The notes under the pieces: model-generated
The model's input: the letters and a program-made list of their open reading frames with translations, nothing else
Told to the model about the DNA's origin: nothing
Databases searched by the model: none
Assembly (NCBI GenBank): GCA_902537235.1
Contig: CACBAO010000001.1
Span: 62,001-126,000, forward strand
Direction: 5' to 3'
Source: an uncultured Alphaproteobacteria bacterium
GTDB taxonomy: Bacteria > Pseudomonadota > Alphaproteobacteria > Rhodobacterales > Rhodobacteraceae
Length of the DNA: 64,000 nucleotides
Program-made: the position numbers and the translations under genes
Shown here: positions 27,807 to 36,642 of the stretch, in pieces
Layout of the letters: each line of letters begins with the position of its first letter
How positions within the stretch are numbered: the stretch's first letter is position 1

Positions 27807-29105
27807 ATGAAAGACACTATTTTTGCGCTTTCTACTGTTCCAGGCCTTTCGGCAATATCCGTATTCAGAATATCAGGACCTGAATCATTTTCGGTTTTAA
27901 AGAAGATAACTAACGGGGAAAAACCAAAAAATCGGTATGCTACTTTAAAAAAGGTCTTTTGGGAGGGAGAGGCTGTTGATCAGTGCATAGTGATTACCTT
28001 CGAAAAAAATGAAAGCTTTACTGGTGAAAAGACTGTAGAAATTCATTGTCATGGTAGTATTGCTGTCATCGAAAAAATAGCTTCAGTCTTAATGAAAATC
28101 GGATCTTCTTTAAATTTAAGACCGGCAGAAGAGGGGGAGTTTACACGGCAAGCTTTTTACAATGGTAAGATGGACCTCATTCAAGTGGAAGGGCTGGCTG
28201 ATCTTTTAAAATCAGAGACAGAGGCCCAAAGAAAGATTTCCCTAGGGTCCTTAGAGGGCGTTGTTTCAAAAAAAATTGAGGAGTGGAGATCTAAAATTAT
28301 AGCTATTTTGGCTTTTTTAGAAGCTGGTATTGATTTTACTGATCAGGACTTGGGCGAATTACCGGTCTTAAATATGATAGTTGATCTCATAGAAATCATT
28401 AAAACGGAAAAAAATAGTTTTCAGAGTATTAGATCAATAAAAGAGGGTCTAGACATTGCCATAATTGGTCCTCCAAATGTTGGGAAATCAACCCTGATTA
28501 ATTATCTTTCAAAGCGAGAAGTTTCTCTAACTTCTAGAATAGCAGGTACTACAAGAGATATAATTGAGTCCAAAGTTCTAATTAACGGGGTGTTTGTAAC
28601 ATTTTTAGATACCGCGGGTCTTAGAGAAACAAGAGATACGATAGAAAAGAAAGGAATTGCGATTATAAAAAAGCGGTTAAAGTCTGTAGCATTCAAGATA
28701 TTTCTAATAAATAAGGAGGCTGATTTAAATAAAATTGGGATAAAGGCATGTGATGAGGATCTTATTTTTAAAGCAAAGGCCGACCGAGGAAATAATACAA
28801 GATTTATTGGAATATCAGGAAAAACAGGTCTAGGTGTAAAGAAAGCCATCAGTTTAATAGAAAAAAAACTTCCAAAAATTTATTTTAACAGCGGGTCGAT
28901 TGCTACATATCGTCAACAGTCAAAAATTAGCGATTTGCTAGATGTTTTCTTAGGCTTGGAGCTTGGTGTTAAAGAAGGGCTAGAGGCTGAGCTAGTAGCT
29001 GAAAAAGCAAGGGATGGGCTAAAATTAATAGAAGAGTTAACTGGAAGAATAGACACCGAGGAAGTTTTGGGTATTATATTCAAAAGTTTTTGTATAGGAA
29101 AGTAA
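27807..29105 (+). CDS. mnmE: tRNA modification GTPase MnmE
   Basis: 432 aa. With MnmG it installs the cmnm5 group on U34 of certain tRNAs. N-terminal folate-binding domain (STVPGLSAISVFRISGP), central helices, and an inserted G domain with GPPNVGKSTL, then GTTRD and DTAGLRET. The C-terminal CIGK carries the conserved functional Cys. Seven nt separate it from the mnmG GTG, and a parS site straddles that junction. Confidence 0.97.
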   Translation: MKDTIFALSTVPGLSAISVFRISGPESFSVLKKITNGEKPKNRYATLKKVFWEGEAVDQCIVITFEKNESFTGEKTVEIHCHGSIAVIEKIASVLMKIGSSLNLRPAEEGEFTRQAFYNGKMDLIQVEGLADLLKSETEAQRKISLGSLEGVVSKKIEEWRSKIIAILAFLEAGIDFTDQDLGELPVLNMIVDLIEIIKTEKNSFQSIRSIKEGLDIAIIGPPNVGKSTLINYLSKREVSLTSRIAGTTRDIIESKVLINGVFVTFLDTAGLRETRDTIEKKGIAIIKKRLKSVAFKIFLINKEADLNKIGIKACDEDLIFKAKADRGNNTRFIGISGKTGLGVKKAISLIEKKLPKIYFNSGSIATYRQQSKISDLLDVFLGLELGVKEGLEAELVAEKARDGLKLIEELTGRIDTEEVLGIIFKSFCIGK

Positions 29106-29120
29106 GTTTCACGTGAAACA
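29105..29120 (+). promoter_or_regulatory. parS site (ParB-binding palindrome) at the mnmE/mnmG junction
   Basis: AGTTTCACGTGAAACA, 15 of 16 matches to the parS consensus TGTTTCACGTGAAACA, with a perfect 14-bp palindromic core (29106-29119). The mnmG start GTG (29113-29115) is inside it. ParB is encoded 3.3 kb downstream. Confidence 0.92.
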
Positions 29121-30972
29121 TTTGTTCGATGTAATTGTTATTGGTGGTGGTCATGCCGGCTCAGAAGCAACCTATGCTGTAGCTAGGGCTGGTGGTCGCG
29201 TGGCTCTAGTGACAAAAAAAAGAGACCAAATAGGGGTAATGTCTTGCAATCCAGCTATAGGGGGACTAGGAAAGGGTCACTTAGTAAGAGAAATAGATGC
29301 TCTAGGTGGTCTTATGGGCGTTGCTGCTGATATATCAGGAATTCAATTTCGCTTGTTAAATAGGTCCAAAGGACCAGCCGTTCAAGGTCCTCGAACCCAA
29401 TCTGATAGAAGTCTTTATAAAGAAGCGGCGCAAAATATTTTGTTTTTAAAAAAAAACGTAACAATTATCGAGAGTGAAGTTGTTGATATTTTTATTGAAA
29501 AAGGTGCGGTAAAAGGAGTAGAGCTAGAAGACGGGACAAAGTTAGGAACAATTAGCGCTATAATAACAACTGGTACGTTTTTAAACGGTGTTATCAGAAT
29601 TGGTGAAGAGAAAATAAAAGCAGGTCGGGTAGGAGATTTTGCATCCTCAAAGTTGGCGAAGAAAATAAGGGGAATAGGATTAAATACTGGGAGGTTAAAA
29701 ACTGGAACCCCTGCAAGACTTTCATCAAAAACGATAAATTGGAATATTGTGGAAAAACAGAAACCAGACGATAAATCAACACTCTTTTCATTTCTACATA
29801 AAAAGCCTTTTCAAAGGCAAATCAGCTGTGGAATAACTTATACAAACAGGGTTACTCACGAAATTATACTTAAAAACATTAGAAAATCTGCAATATTCAA
29901 CGGATCTATAACCTCGAATGGACCGAGGTATTGCCCATCTATTGAAGACAAAGTCGTAAGATTTTCGGATAAAGATGAGCACCAGGTTTTTTTGGAACCA
30001 GAAGGATTAAATGATGACACAGTTTATCCCAACGGTATTTCTACGTCCTTACCAAGAGATATTCAAGAAAAGTATATTAGGTCTATAAAAGGTTTGGAAA
30101 ATGTAAAAATAAAGAGTTTTGGATATGCTGTTGAGTATGACTTTGTAAATCCCAAAGATCTGAAATCTTCTTTAGAGGTTAAGAACACCAAGGGACTCTT
30201 TCTCGCTGGACAAGTTAACGGGACAACTGGTTATGAGGAGGCAGCTGCACAAGGTTTGATCGCTGGAATAAATGCATATCGCCATGCAGTGCAAGAAGAA
30301 CCCTTCGTACTAGATAGATCTGAAGCTTACATAGGAGTAATGATTGATGATTTGGTAACCAAGGGTGTAATAGAGCCTTATAGAATGTTTACATCTAGAG
30401 CTGAATTCAGGCTTAGTTTGAGGTGTGACAATGCAGATATAAGACTTACTGAGAAAGGTCACAAAATTAACATAGTATCAGATGATAGAATGAGGTTGGT
30501 GAGTAAAAAAATAGGAGCTATAAATAGGCTCACAGAAAAAACAAAAACAATGTTAATTCCTAATAGGAAATTAGAGGAGTTGGGGATAAATCAGAAAAAA
30601 GATGGAAAAAAGAGATCGTTTCACCACATTCTGGCACTAAACGGGATAACAGATGAAACCTTACAAAAGTTGTGGAAAGATTTTTTTAATTTTGACTTGG
30701 ATGTTCGAGAGTTTGTGCGAGCAGATGCGAAATACAACTACTACATTCAAAGACAAAAAAGCGAAGTAGATAGACTGAAAAAAAATATAAATACCGTTAT
30801 CCCAAAAAACATGAATTTTAGAAAAATAGAAGGGCTATCATCAGAGTTAAAGACGAAGTTGAGCGAGGTAAATCCACAACATATTCATGAAGCAAGTAAG
30901 ATTGATGGGATGACACCGAGTGGATTAATGCTATTAATATCAAAAATTAATTCTTATAAGAAGACGGCTTGA
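29113..30972 (+). CDS. mnmG: tRNA uridine 5-carboxymethylaminomethyl modification enzyme MnmG
   Basis: 619 aa, GTG start within parS. FAD-dependent partner of MnmE. N-terminal dinucleotide fold IVIGGGHAGSEATYA, then SCNPAIGGLGKGHLVREIDALGG, RLKTGTPARL, GLFLAGQVNGTTGYEEAAAQG and MFTSRAEFRLSLR; the helical C-terminal domain binds MnmE and tRNA. Length is typical. Its stop overlaps the rsmG TTG. Confidence 0.97.
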   Translation: MKHLFDVIVIGGGHAGSEATYAVARAGGRVALVTKKRDQIGVMSCNPAIGGLGKGHLVREIDALGGLMGVAADISGIQFRLLNRSKGPAVQGPRTQSDRSLYKEAAQNILFLKKNVTIIESEVVDIFIEKGAVKGVELEDGTKLGTISAIITTGTFLNGVIRIGEEKIKAGRVGDFASSKLAKKIRGIGLNTGRLKTGTPARLSSKTINWNIVEKQKPDDKSTLFSFLHKKPFQRQISCGITYTNRVTHEIILKNIRKSAIFNGSITSNGPRYCPSIEDKVVRFSDKDEHQVFLEPEGLNDDTVYPNGISTSLPRDIQEKYIRSIKGLENVKIKSFGYAVEYDFVNPKDLKSSLEVKNTKGLFLAGQVNGTTGYEEAAAQGLIAGINAYRHAVQEEPFVLDRSEAYIGVMIDDLVTKGVIEPYRMFTSRAEFRLSLRCDNADIRLTEKGHKINIVSDDRMRLVSKKIGAINRLTEKTKTMLIPNRKLEELGINQKKDGKKRSFHHILALNGITDETLQKLWKDFFNFDLDVREFVRADAKYNYYIQRQKSEVDRLKKNINTVIPKNMNFRKIEGLSSELKTKLSEVNPQHIHEASKIDGMTPSGLMLLISKINSYKKTA

Positions 30973-31589
30973 AACAAAACTTGTTTTTAAAAAGCTTCAA
31001 TGTTTCACGTGAAACAATAAACAGTTTATGTGAATATGAAACTTTGCTGTCTAAGTGGAACAGTAAAATAAACCTTGTGTCAAAGAACACTCTTGCGGAT
31101 ATCTGGAACCGACATTTTTTAGATTCAGGTCAAATTATTAAACACGTTGATGCCTCGAGAAAAAGGTGGGTTGATGTGGGCTCTGGGGCCGGTTTTCCTG
31201 GATTGGTGATTGCGCTACTCTTAAGAGATAGGGAGATAGATTGTGAGCTGGTTTTGATCGAAAAAAGTACAAAAAAAGTATATTTTCTAAATGAGGTTAT
31301 TCGAAAGCTTGATTTGAATGTCAAGGTTTTGAATAATGATATCGGAAATGTAGAACCTTTAAACGCGGACATTTTAACAGCGAGAGCGTTTTCAGAACTT
31401 AACGAACTTATTCAAATAGCACATATTCATAGAAAAGAGAGTGGGATTTGTTTGTTTTTAAAGGGTGAAAACTATAGGTTAGAGATAGATAAAACTTTAA
31501 ATTATTGGTTTTTTGATTATGATATTTTTAATAGCTTAAGTAATCCCTCTGGAAAGATAATCAGAGTGAAAAACATTTTAAAAAGATAA
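30969..31589 (+). CDS. rsmG: 16S rRNA m7G527 methyltransferase RsmG
   Basis: 206 aa, TTG start overlapping mnmG. SAM site WVDVGSGAGFPGLVIALLL; N-terminal NVSRETINSL, IWNRHFLDSGQI, and TARAFSELNELI. The codons for N-V-S-R-E-T are themselves a perfect parS site, a known alphaproteobacterial feature. Followed by parA after a GGGGG Shine-Dalgarno. Confidence 0.96.
   Translation: MKQNLFLKSFNVSRETINSLCEYETLLSKWNSKINLVSKNTLADIWNRHFLDSGQIIKHVDASRKRWVDVGSGAGFPGLVIALLLRDREIDCELVLIEKSTKKVYFLNEVIRKLDLNVKVLNNDIGNVEPLNADILTARAFSELNELIQIAHIHRKESGICLFLKGENYRLEIDKTLNYWFFDYDIFNSLSNPSGKIIRVKNILKR
31001..31016 (+). promoter_or_regulatory. parS site inside the rsmG coding sequence
   Basis: TGTTTCACGTGAAACA, a perfect match to the 16-bp consensus, read in frame as part of codons for NVSRET in RsmG. 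It lies 1.9 kb from the first parS and 0.6 kb before parA. Confidence 0.95.
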
Positions 31590-31600
31590 GGGGGTCTAAA

Positions 31601-32386
31601 ATCTCTAATCCTTCAATAATATCTATTGCCAATCAAAAAGGCGGTGTGGGTAAAACGACAACGGCCATAAATCTATCTACAGCACTTGCAGCTGTAAACA
31701 ATAAAGTTTTGATAGTGGATCTAGATGCTCAAGGAAACGCATCAACTGGTCTAGGAGTTCCAAAAGATGAAAGAGAAAAGTCAACTTATGATTTGCTAAC
31801 TGGCAAAGCTAGTTTAAAAGACATAGTAAAAAAAACTAATATACCATCTCTTTATATTGCTCCGGCTTCAACTGATTTATCATCTATCGACGTTGATCTT
31901 TTTGAGGAAAGGGGAAGAGTTGTAAAACTACGTGACCTGTTTGTAAAAGAAAAGACTGATTTTGATTATATTCTAATTGATTGTCCTCCGTCCCTAAATC
32001 TCCTGACTATAAATTCAATGGTTGCGTCAAATTCTGTATTAGTTCCTTTACAGGCAGAGTTCTTTGCGCTGGAAGGGTTAAGCCAATTGCTATTAACGGT
32101 AAGAGATATCAGATCGAAAATTAATCAAAACTTGAAAATTCACGGCATTGTATTGACAATGTTTGACAAGAGAAACAAATTATCCGAGCAAATTGAGGAA
32201 GATGTGAGAGGAAATCTTGGAGAGTTGGTTTATGACACAATTATACCGAGAAATGTTCGGATTAGCGAAGCTCCATCGTTTTCAATGCCGGCTCTAATAT
32301 ATGACCATAAATGTTCTGGGGCTATTGCTTATCAAAAACTAGCAGCAGAATTCCTAAAAAGAGAAGATCACTTTGAAAGAAGATAA
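31601..32386 (+). CDS. parA: Chromosome-partitioning ATPase ParA, apparent AUC start
   Basis: 261 aa. Pulls ParB-parS complexes during chromosome segregation. A GTG at 31646 falls in the middle of the Walker A motif KGGVGKTTT, so the real start must be upstream. The frame reads SNPSIISIANQKGGVGKT with no ATG, GTG or TTG back to the in-frame TAA. ATC 31601-31603 lies 6 nt after AAGGGGG (31588-31594), which gives a normal ParA N-terminus. Further motifs: LIVDLDAQGNASTGLG, YILIDCPPSLNLLT, PLQAEFFALEGLSQLL. Either a true AUC start or a point change in an ATG; the family call is certain. Confidence 0.93.
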   Translation: MSNPSIISIANQKGGVGKTTTAINLSTALAAVNNKVLIVDLDAQGNASTGLGVPKDEREKSTYDLLTGKASLKDIVKKTNIPSLYIAPASTDLSSIDVDLFEERGRVVKLRDLFVKEKTDFDYILIDCPPSLNLLTINSMVASNSVLVPLQAEFFALEGLSQLLLTVRDIRSKINQNLKIHGIVLTMFDKRNKLSEQIEEDVRGNLGELVYDTIIPRNVRISEAPSFSMPALIYDHKCSGAIAYQKLAAEFLKREDHFERR

Positions 32387-32387
32387 A

Positions 32388-33293
32388 ATGAGTTCAAAAA
32401 ATGAACGAAAAAAAAGTTTGGGTAGAGGACTATCATCCTTTTTGGATGTTGAAAGTTTTGAAAATATAGTCGAGAGAAATAAAGATGAAAGCAATGTTAA
32501 CATTGTAACTAACATCCCCAATTCTATTCCAATAGAACATCTTGTACCTAACCAGAGTCAACCTCGAAAAACCTTTGATAGTGATGAACTAAACTGTTTA
32601 GCAGCTTCAATTAAAGAAACGGGAATAATACAACCCATTCTTGTAAGAAAAAATAATGATTTTTATGAAATTGTAGCTGGGGAAAGGCGCTGGAGAGCAG
32701 CACAAATTGCAAATATTCATGAAGTTCCAGTCTTGATTAAAGAGTTAACGGACGAAGAAGTCGTTAAGATATCTATCATTGAAAATATTCAAAGGGTAGA
32801 CCTTAATCCAATAGAAGAGGCAAATTCATTTAATCAATTAATTAGAGGTTTTGGATACACTCAAGAAAAGGTTTCGGCATCATTAGGTAAATCAAGAAGT
32901 TATATTGCTAATTCCCTAAGACTTCTCACACTTCCAGAGAGTATAATTACATTTTTAAAAGAGGGTAAGTTAACAAGTGGGCACGCTAGAGCACTTGTGG
33001 GATTAAAAAACCCTGACCTTTTTGCAAAAAAGATAATAGAAGAGCGATTATCGGTGAGAGAAATAGAAAATATAGTGAAAAAGGGAATAGCCGAAAATAA
33101 AGATAAAGTAAAAAGGAAATCACTAATTAAAAAAGACGCTGATACTTTAAGTTTAGAGGAAGATCTAAAAATGGCCTTAGGCTTAAAAACTGCTATAGAA
33201 CACAACGAGGCTACCGGTGGAGGAAATATAGTAATCAAATATAAAGACCTAGAGCAACTAGATATATTTTGCGCAAAAATAATGAAGACATGA
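32388..33293 (+). CDS. parB: Chromosome-partitioning protein ParB
   Basis: 301 aa from ATG 32388 (TTG 32373 would overlap parA). Binds parS and spreads as a CTP-dependent clamp. KSLGRGLSSFL near the N-terminus is the ParA-interacting motif. Then come PNQSQPRKTFD, the CTP-binding box IVAGERRWRAAQIA, ENIQRVDLNPIEEA and a helix-turn-helix (VSASLGKSRSYIANSLRLL). A dimerisation tail ends the protein. 4 bp from convergent hemW. Confidence 0.97.
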   Translation: MSSKNERKKSLGRGLSSFLDVESFENIVERNKDESNVNIVTNIPNSIPIEHLVPNQSQPRKTFDSDELNCLAASIKETGIIQPILVRKNNDFYEIVAGERRWRAAQIANIHEVPVLIKELTDEEVVKISIIENIQRVDLNPIEEANSFNQLIRGFGYTQEKVSASLGKSRSYIANSLRLLTLPESIITFLKEGKLTSGHARALVGLKNPDLFAKKIIEERLSVREIENIVKKGIAENKDKVKRKSLIKKDADTLSLEEDLKMALGLKTAIEHNEATGGGNIVIKYKDLEQLDIFCAKIMKT

Positions 33294-33297
33294 ACTT

Positions 33298-34449
33298 TCA
33301 ATAGCAGTCTATTAGACACCTAGAAATGTAATCCAACATACTTTTACCACCTTCTTTTATGACTATTTTATTTACGTCAATTTTTACTAAATTATTTTCA
33401 ACAAGCTCTATTAGTACTTGATCAAGTTTTTTTTTGTCAAAAATGGATATAGGTATTTTTTCATAAATTCTTAGGTTCATAATTAATTTTTCTTCAAACG
33501 CAATCCTATCGCTTAGTAAGGTAAGTTTTGGCGTGTATGGTTGCAGCGAGACTGTTTTCTTAAACCAAAGGTCAGGATTTTTCTCTTCTTCTGTTGCATA
33601 CTTTTTTCCTAATATTTTTACACGACCATGAGCTCCTGGTCCTACCCCAATATAATCATTATACTTCCAGTACGAGAGATTATGCTTACACTTAAAATTT
33701 CTTTTTGCAAAATTAGAGGCTTCGTATTGCTTATAACCTCCTTTTTCACACAAATTTCTAGTGGTATCAAACATTTCAGAAGCCAATTTATTTGACGGTA
33801 AACCTTTTAATAAATCATTTTTATATAGCTTATAGAAATGAGTGTTTTCTTCTATAGTAAGTTGATAGAGAGATAGATGAGGTGCTTCTAGAAATATTAT
33901 TTGCGAAAGCTCATCCTTCCATTCATTAGCATTTTGGAATTGTCTACCGTATATAAAGTCAAGGTTATAATTTTCAAAACATTTTTTAATTGTTTCAATT
34001 GCTTTAATAGCTCGATTTTTGTTATGGTCACGCCCTAAATTTTTCAGATCAATGTTATTGAGAGCTTGTACACCCACAGACACCCTATTTATACCGATGT
34101 CGCGTAACACTTTAAACTTTTTGGAGGACACACTATTGGGGTTGGCCTCTATACTAATTTCGCAATCACTGTTAATACCCCACAGGTCATCGATCTTTTT
34201 TAATAGTAGTTCTAAATAACTTTCATGAAGTAGACTAGGAGTTCCTCCACCAAAGAAAACCGAGGTTATATTCCTTTTACTCAATTTAGAAGACCACAAC
34301 TCCAATCCTTGCAAATACGCTTTAATCCAATGAGTTTGATTTATATTTACTTTCCGATAAGAATTAAAATCACAGTAAGGACACTTTATCTTACAAAATG
34401 GCCAATGTAGGTATATGGCTAGTGAAGGTTTTTTGACACTCAAAAACAA
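33298..34449 (-). CDS. hemW: Radical SAM haem chaperone-type protein HemW
   Basis: 383 aa, TTG start overlapping rdgB. Radical SAM Cys motif CKIKCPYCDF near residue 20, followed by SVFFGGGTPSLL, ISIEANPNSV and GVQALNNIDLKNLGR. This N-terminal arrangement is HemW (formerly annotated as oxygen-independent coproporphyrinogen oxidase), which hands haem to client proteins; HemN proper has a different N-terminus. Last gene of rph-rdgB-hemW. Confidence 0.92.
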   Translation of the reverse strand: MFLSVKKPSLAIYLHWPFCKIKCPYCDFNSYRKVNINQTHWIKAYLQGLELWSSKLSKRNITSVFFGGGTPSLLHESYLELLLKKIDDLWGINSDCEISIEANPNSVSSKKFKVLRDIGINRVSVGVQALNNIDLKNLGRDHNKNRAIKAIETIKKCFENYNLDFIYGRQFQNANEWKDELSQIIFLEAPHLSLYQLTIEENTHFYKLYKNDLLKGLPSNKLASEMFDTTRNLCEKGGYKQYEASNFAKRNFKCKHNLSYWKYNDYIGVGPGAHGRVKILGKKYATEEEKNPDLWFKKTVSLQPYTPKLTLLSDRIAFEEKLIMNLRIYEKIPISIFDKKKLDQVLIELVENNLVKIDVNKIVIKEGGKSMLDYISRCLIDCY

Positions 34450-35051
34450 GCATCCAGTAATTTATCCATAGCTAAGCCCCTATGACTAATTTTATTTTTC
34501 TCCCACCTATCTATCTGGCCAAACGTCTCTTTGTATCCGATCGGCAGAAAAATTGGGTCATAGCCGTGTCCATTATTTCCTTTTCCCGGCCAAATTATTT
34601 CACCAAATACTTTCCCTTCGAATTTCTCGAAATAATTATCCGGCCAGTGTAAAACCAACGAACAAACAAAATGAGCTGTTAAAGGTTTAACATAATCCTT
34701 CTTTTCAATCTCATTTATAAGCCTGTTAATTGCAAAATTAAAATCTCTTGATCCATTATCCATAATAGCCCAATCAGCAGAGTATATGCCTGGGGCGCCT
34801 TTTAATACGTCAACACATAGACCGCTGTCATCGGCCAAGCTAACCAAGCCAGTCAATTTTGTGGCTTCTCTTGCTTTAATTAAAGCATTCGCCAAAAATG
34901 ACGTCCCATTTTCTACGGGTGGAGTCCAGGAATATTGACCTATATCAGTAATTTTAAATCTTTTTTTGCCAAATAGATGCTTAAACTCCTCAATTTTGCC
35001 GAAATTGTGTGTAGCTAGTATTAAATCTTTTTCTTTAAATTTCCTATTCAT
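34440..35051 (-). CDS. rdgB: XTP/dITP pyrophosphatase (Ham1/RdgB)
   Basis: 203 aa. Removes non-canonical purine nucleotides from the pool. Motifs: [15 protein letters not shown] (family TxNxxK), [25 protein letters not shown], and [15 protein letters not shown] with [10 protein letters not shown] at the end. Eight-nt overlap with rph upstream and ten-nt overlap with hemW downstream show tight coupling. Confidence 0.95.
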   Translation of the reverse strand: MNRKFKEKDLILATHNFGKIEEFKHLFGKKRFKITDIGQYSWTPPVENGTSFLANALIKAREATKLTGLVSLADDSGLCVDVLKGAPGIYSADWAIMDNGSRDFNFAINRLINEIEKKDYVKPLTAHFVCSLVLHWPDNYFEKFEGKVFGEIIWPGKGNNGHGYDPIFLPIGYKETFGQIDRWEKNKISHRGLAMDKLLDACF

Positions 35052-35763
35052 TTAAAGCTGACTTCTGTATTTTTACTATATTGTCTATCCCTTTTGCTGC
35101 CATAGAATACATTATTTCGAATTGTTCCTTTGAAAACGGCTCTTTTTCAGCGGAACATTGGATTTCAATTAACTTACCGTTATCATCCATAACAAAGTTA
35201 GCGTCTGTCTCAGCTGAACTATCTTCCTCATAATTAAGGTCAAGTTTTGGTTCTCCATCAACAATTCCACATGATATAGCAGCGATGTGTCGAACAATTG
35301 GATCGAATTTTATTTGTCCAGATTTTATCAGGCTATCGGTTGCAAGCTTTAGTGCGACCCAACCCCCACAGATTGAGGCACATCTAGTTCCACCATCGGC
35401 TTGAATAACATCACAATCTACAATTATTTGTCTTTCGCCTAGCGCGACCCTGTCTACCGCTACCCTTAAACTTCTTCCGATTAATCTTTGAATTTCCTGT
35501 GTGCGACCACTTTGAGCAACTTGTTTTGATTCTCTCCTCATTCTTTCATTTGTAGAGCCTGGCAACATTCCATATTCGGCTGTTACCCAACCTAGCCCGC
35601 TTTTTCGCAAGAATGGAGGAACAGTTTCTTCTATTGTCGCTTTACAGATTACTATAGTTTTACCGAACTTAATAAGACAAGAGTTTTGTGTGTTTGTTAA
35701 TAAATCAAAAGTTACAGAAACTTCTCTCATCTCTCTATTTAAGGTGTTCATTTTTTTATCCAT
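35044..35763 (-). CDS. rph: Ribonuclease PH
   Basis: 239 aa. Phosphorolytic 3' exonuclease that trims tRNA ends. Core motifs intact: [37 protein letters not shown] (phosphate-binding Arg) and [16 protein letters not shown]. The very N-terminus differs: the usual R-x-D/S-GR before the first strand is replaced by [12 protein letters not shown] 35763 or the internal ATG at 35751 may be the start. hrcA, which often follows rph, is absent. Confidence 0.95.
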   Translation of the reverse strand: MDKKMNTLNREMREVSVTFDLLTNTQNSCLIKFGKTIVICKATIEETVPPFLRKSGLGWVTAEYGMLPGSTNERMRRESKQVAQSGRTQEIQRLIGRSLRVAVDRVALGERQIIVDCDVIQADGGTRCASICGGWVALKLATDSLIKSGQIKFDPIVRHIAAISCGIVDGEPKLDLNYEEDSSAETDANFVMDDNGKLIEIQCSAEKEPFSKEQFEIMYSMAAKGIDNIVKIQKSALNE

Positions 35764-36012
35764 ATGATTTTTTTATGGATACATAAAAAGTTATTCATTT
35801 GAATAAAGCAAGGGGTAAATTAGAAAATAATATTATCGAAGGTGATTTTTTCCATATATGGCTTTAATTTGTTTTAATTTGCAGATATTTATCATATATA
35901 AACATATGCGTATTTCTTACAATAATCAAAAACGTACAAAATAATTATAGTGATTAAATCGGTGGCATTTTATCTCTTGAAAAATGCACTGTAGAGCGGA
36001 AAGGTTAGTAAA

Positions 36013-36639
36013 ATGGGCAAAGAAGATATACAGATCAACACAGAGGGCCATGAAGAAACACAAGAGAATGAAGAGGAAAAAGAAGTTTTAGTAGACGACG
36101 AAGGAAAAGAGTTAGATGACTTGAGCTTAGAAGACCAACAGCCAGAAAAAACAATAGGCGAACTTAAAGAGGAGAACAAAACTCTTTCAGATAAAATGAT
36201 GAGAGCTCTCGCGGAGACAGAGAATATAAGGAAGAAATTTTTCAAGGAAAAAAGAGATGCAGAGATATATGGCTGCACAAAGTTGGCTAGGGACTTATTA
36301 TCTGTTCTTGATAATCTCAATCGAGCCTTGGAAAGTATTGATGATGAAATGAAGCAAAGGGAAAATGCAATTTTTGAGGGAATAGAGCTCACAAAAAAAG
36401 AATTGTTAAATACCTTTTCAAACCACGAAATCAATGAACTTGCTCCTGAACAGGGTGAAAAATTTGATCCCAAGTTTCACCAAGCAATGTTTGAGGGTCC
36501 TCATCCAAGCATAGAAAAAGGAAACATTATTCAAGTTATGGCGAACGGTTTTACGATAGGAGATAGGCTTTTGAGGGCAGCTCAGGTGGGGGTTTCCTCA
36601 GGAGTCATAGAAAATAACCATGAGAAAAGCGAAGACTGA
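36013..36639 (+). CDS. grpE: Nucleotide exchange factor GrpE
   Basis: 208 aa. Releases ADP from DnaK. An acidic disordered N-terminus (E-rich to ~50) precedes the long coiled coil (ELKEENKTLSDKMMRALAETENIRKKF in two parts) and the C-terminal beta domain (GEKFDPKFHQAMFEG, VMANGFTIGDRLLRAAQVGV). AAAGG lies 9 nt before the ATG. The 249-bp upstream region is non-coding and carries a 7-bp inverted repeat (35965-35987); I see no convincing heat-shock promoter there. Confidence 0.95.
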   Translation: MGKEDIQINTEGHEETQENEEEKEVLVDDEGKELDDLSLEDQQPEKTIGELKEENKTLSDKMMRALAETENIRKKFFKEKRDAEIYGCTKLARDLLSVLDNLNRALESIDDEMKQRENAIFEGIELTKKELLNTFSNHEINELAPEQGEKFDPKFHQAMFEGPHPSIEKGNIIQVMANGFTIGDRLLRAAQVGVSSGVIENNHEKSED

Positions 36640-36642
36640 TTT

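Noticed and set aside
35858-35944. 28-codon plus-strand ORF in the rph-grpE gap
   Set aside because: No Shine-Dalgarno, A/T-driven composition and no overlap with a neighbour; indistinguishable from chance.
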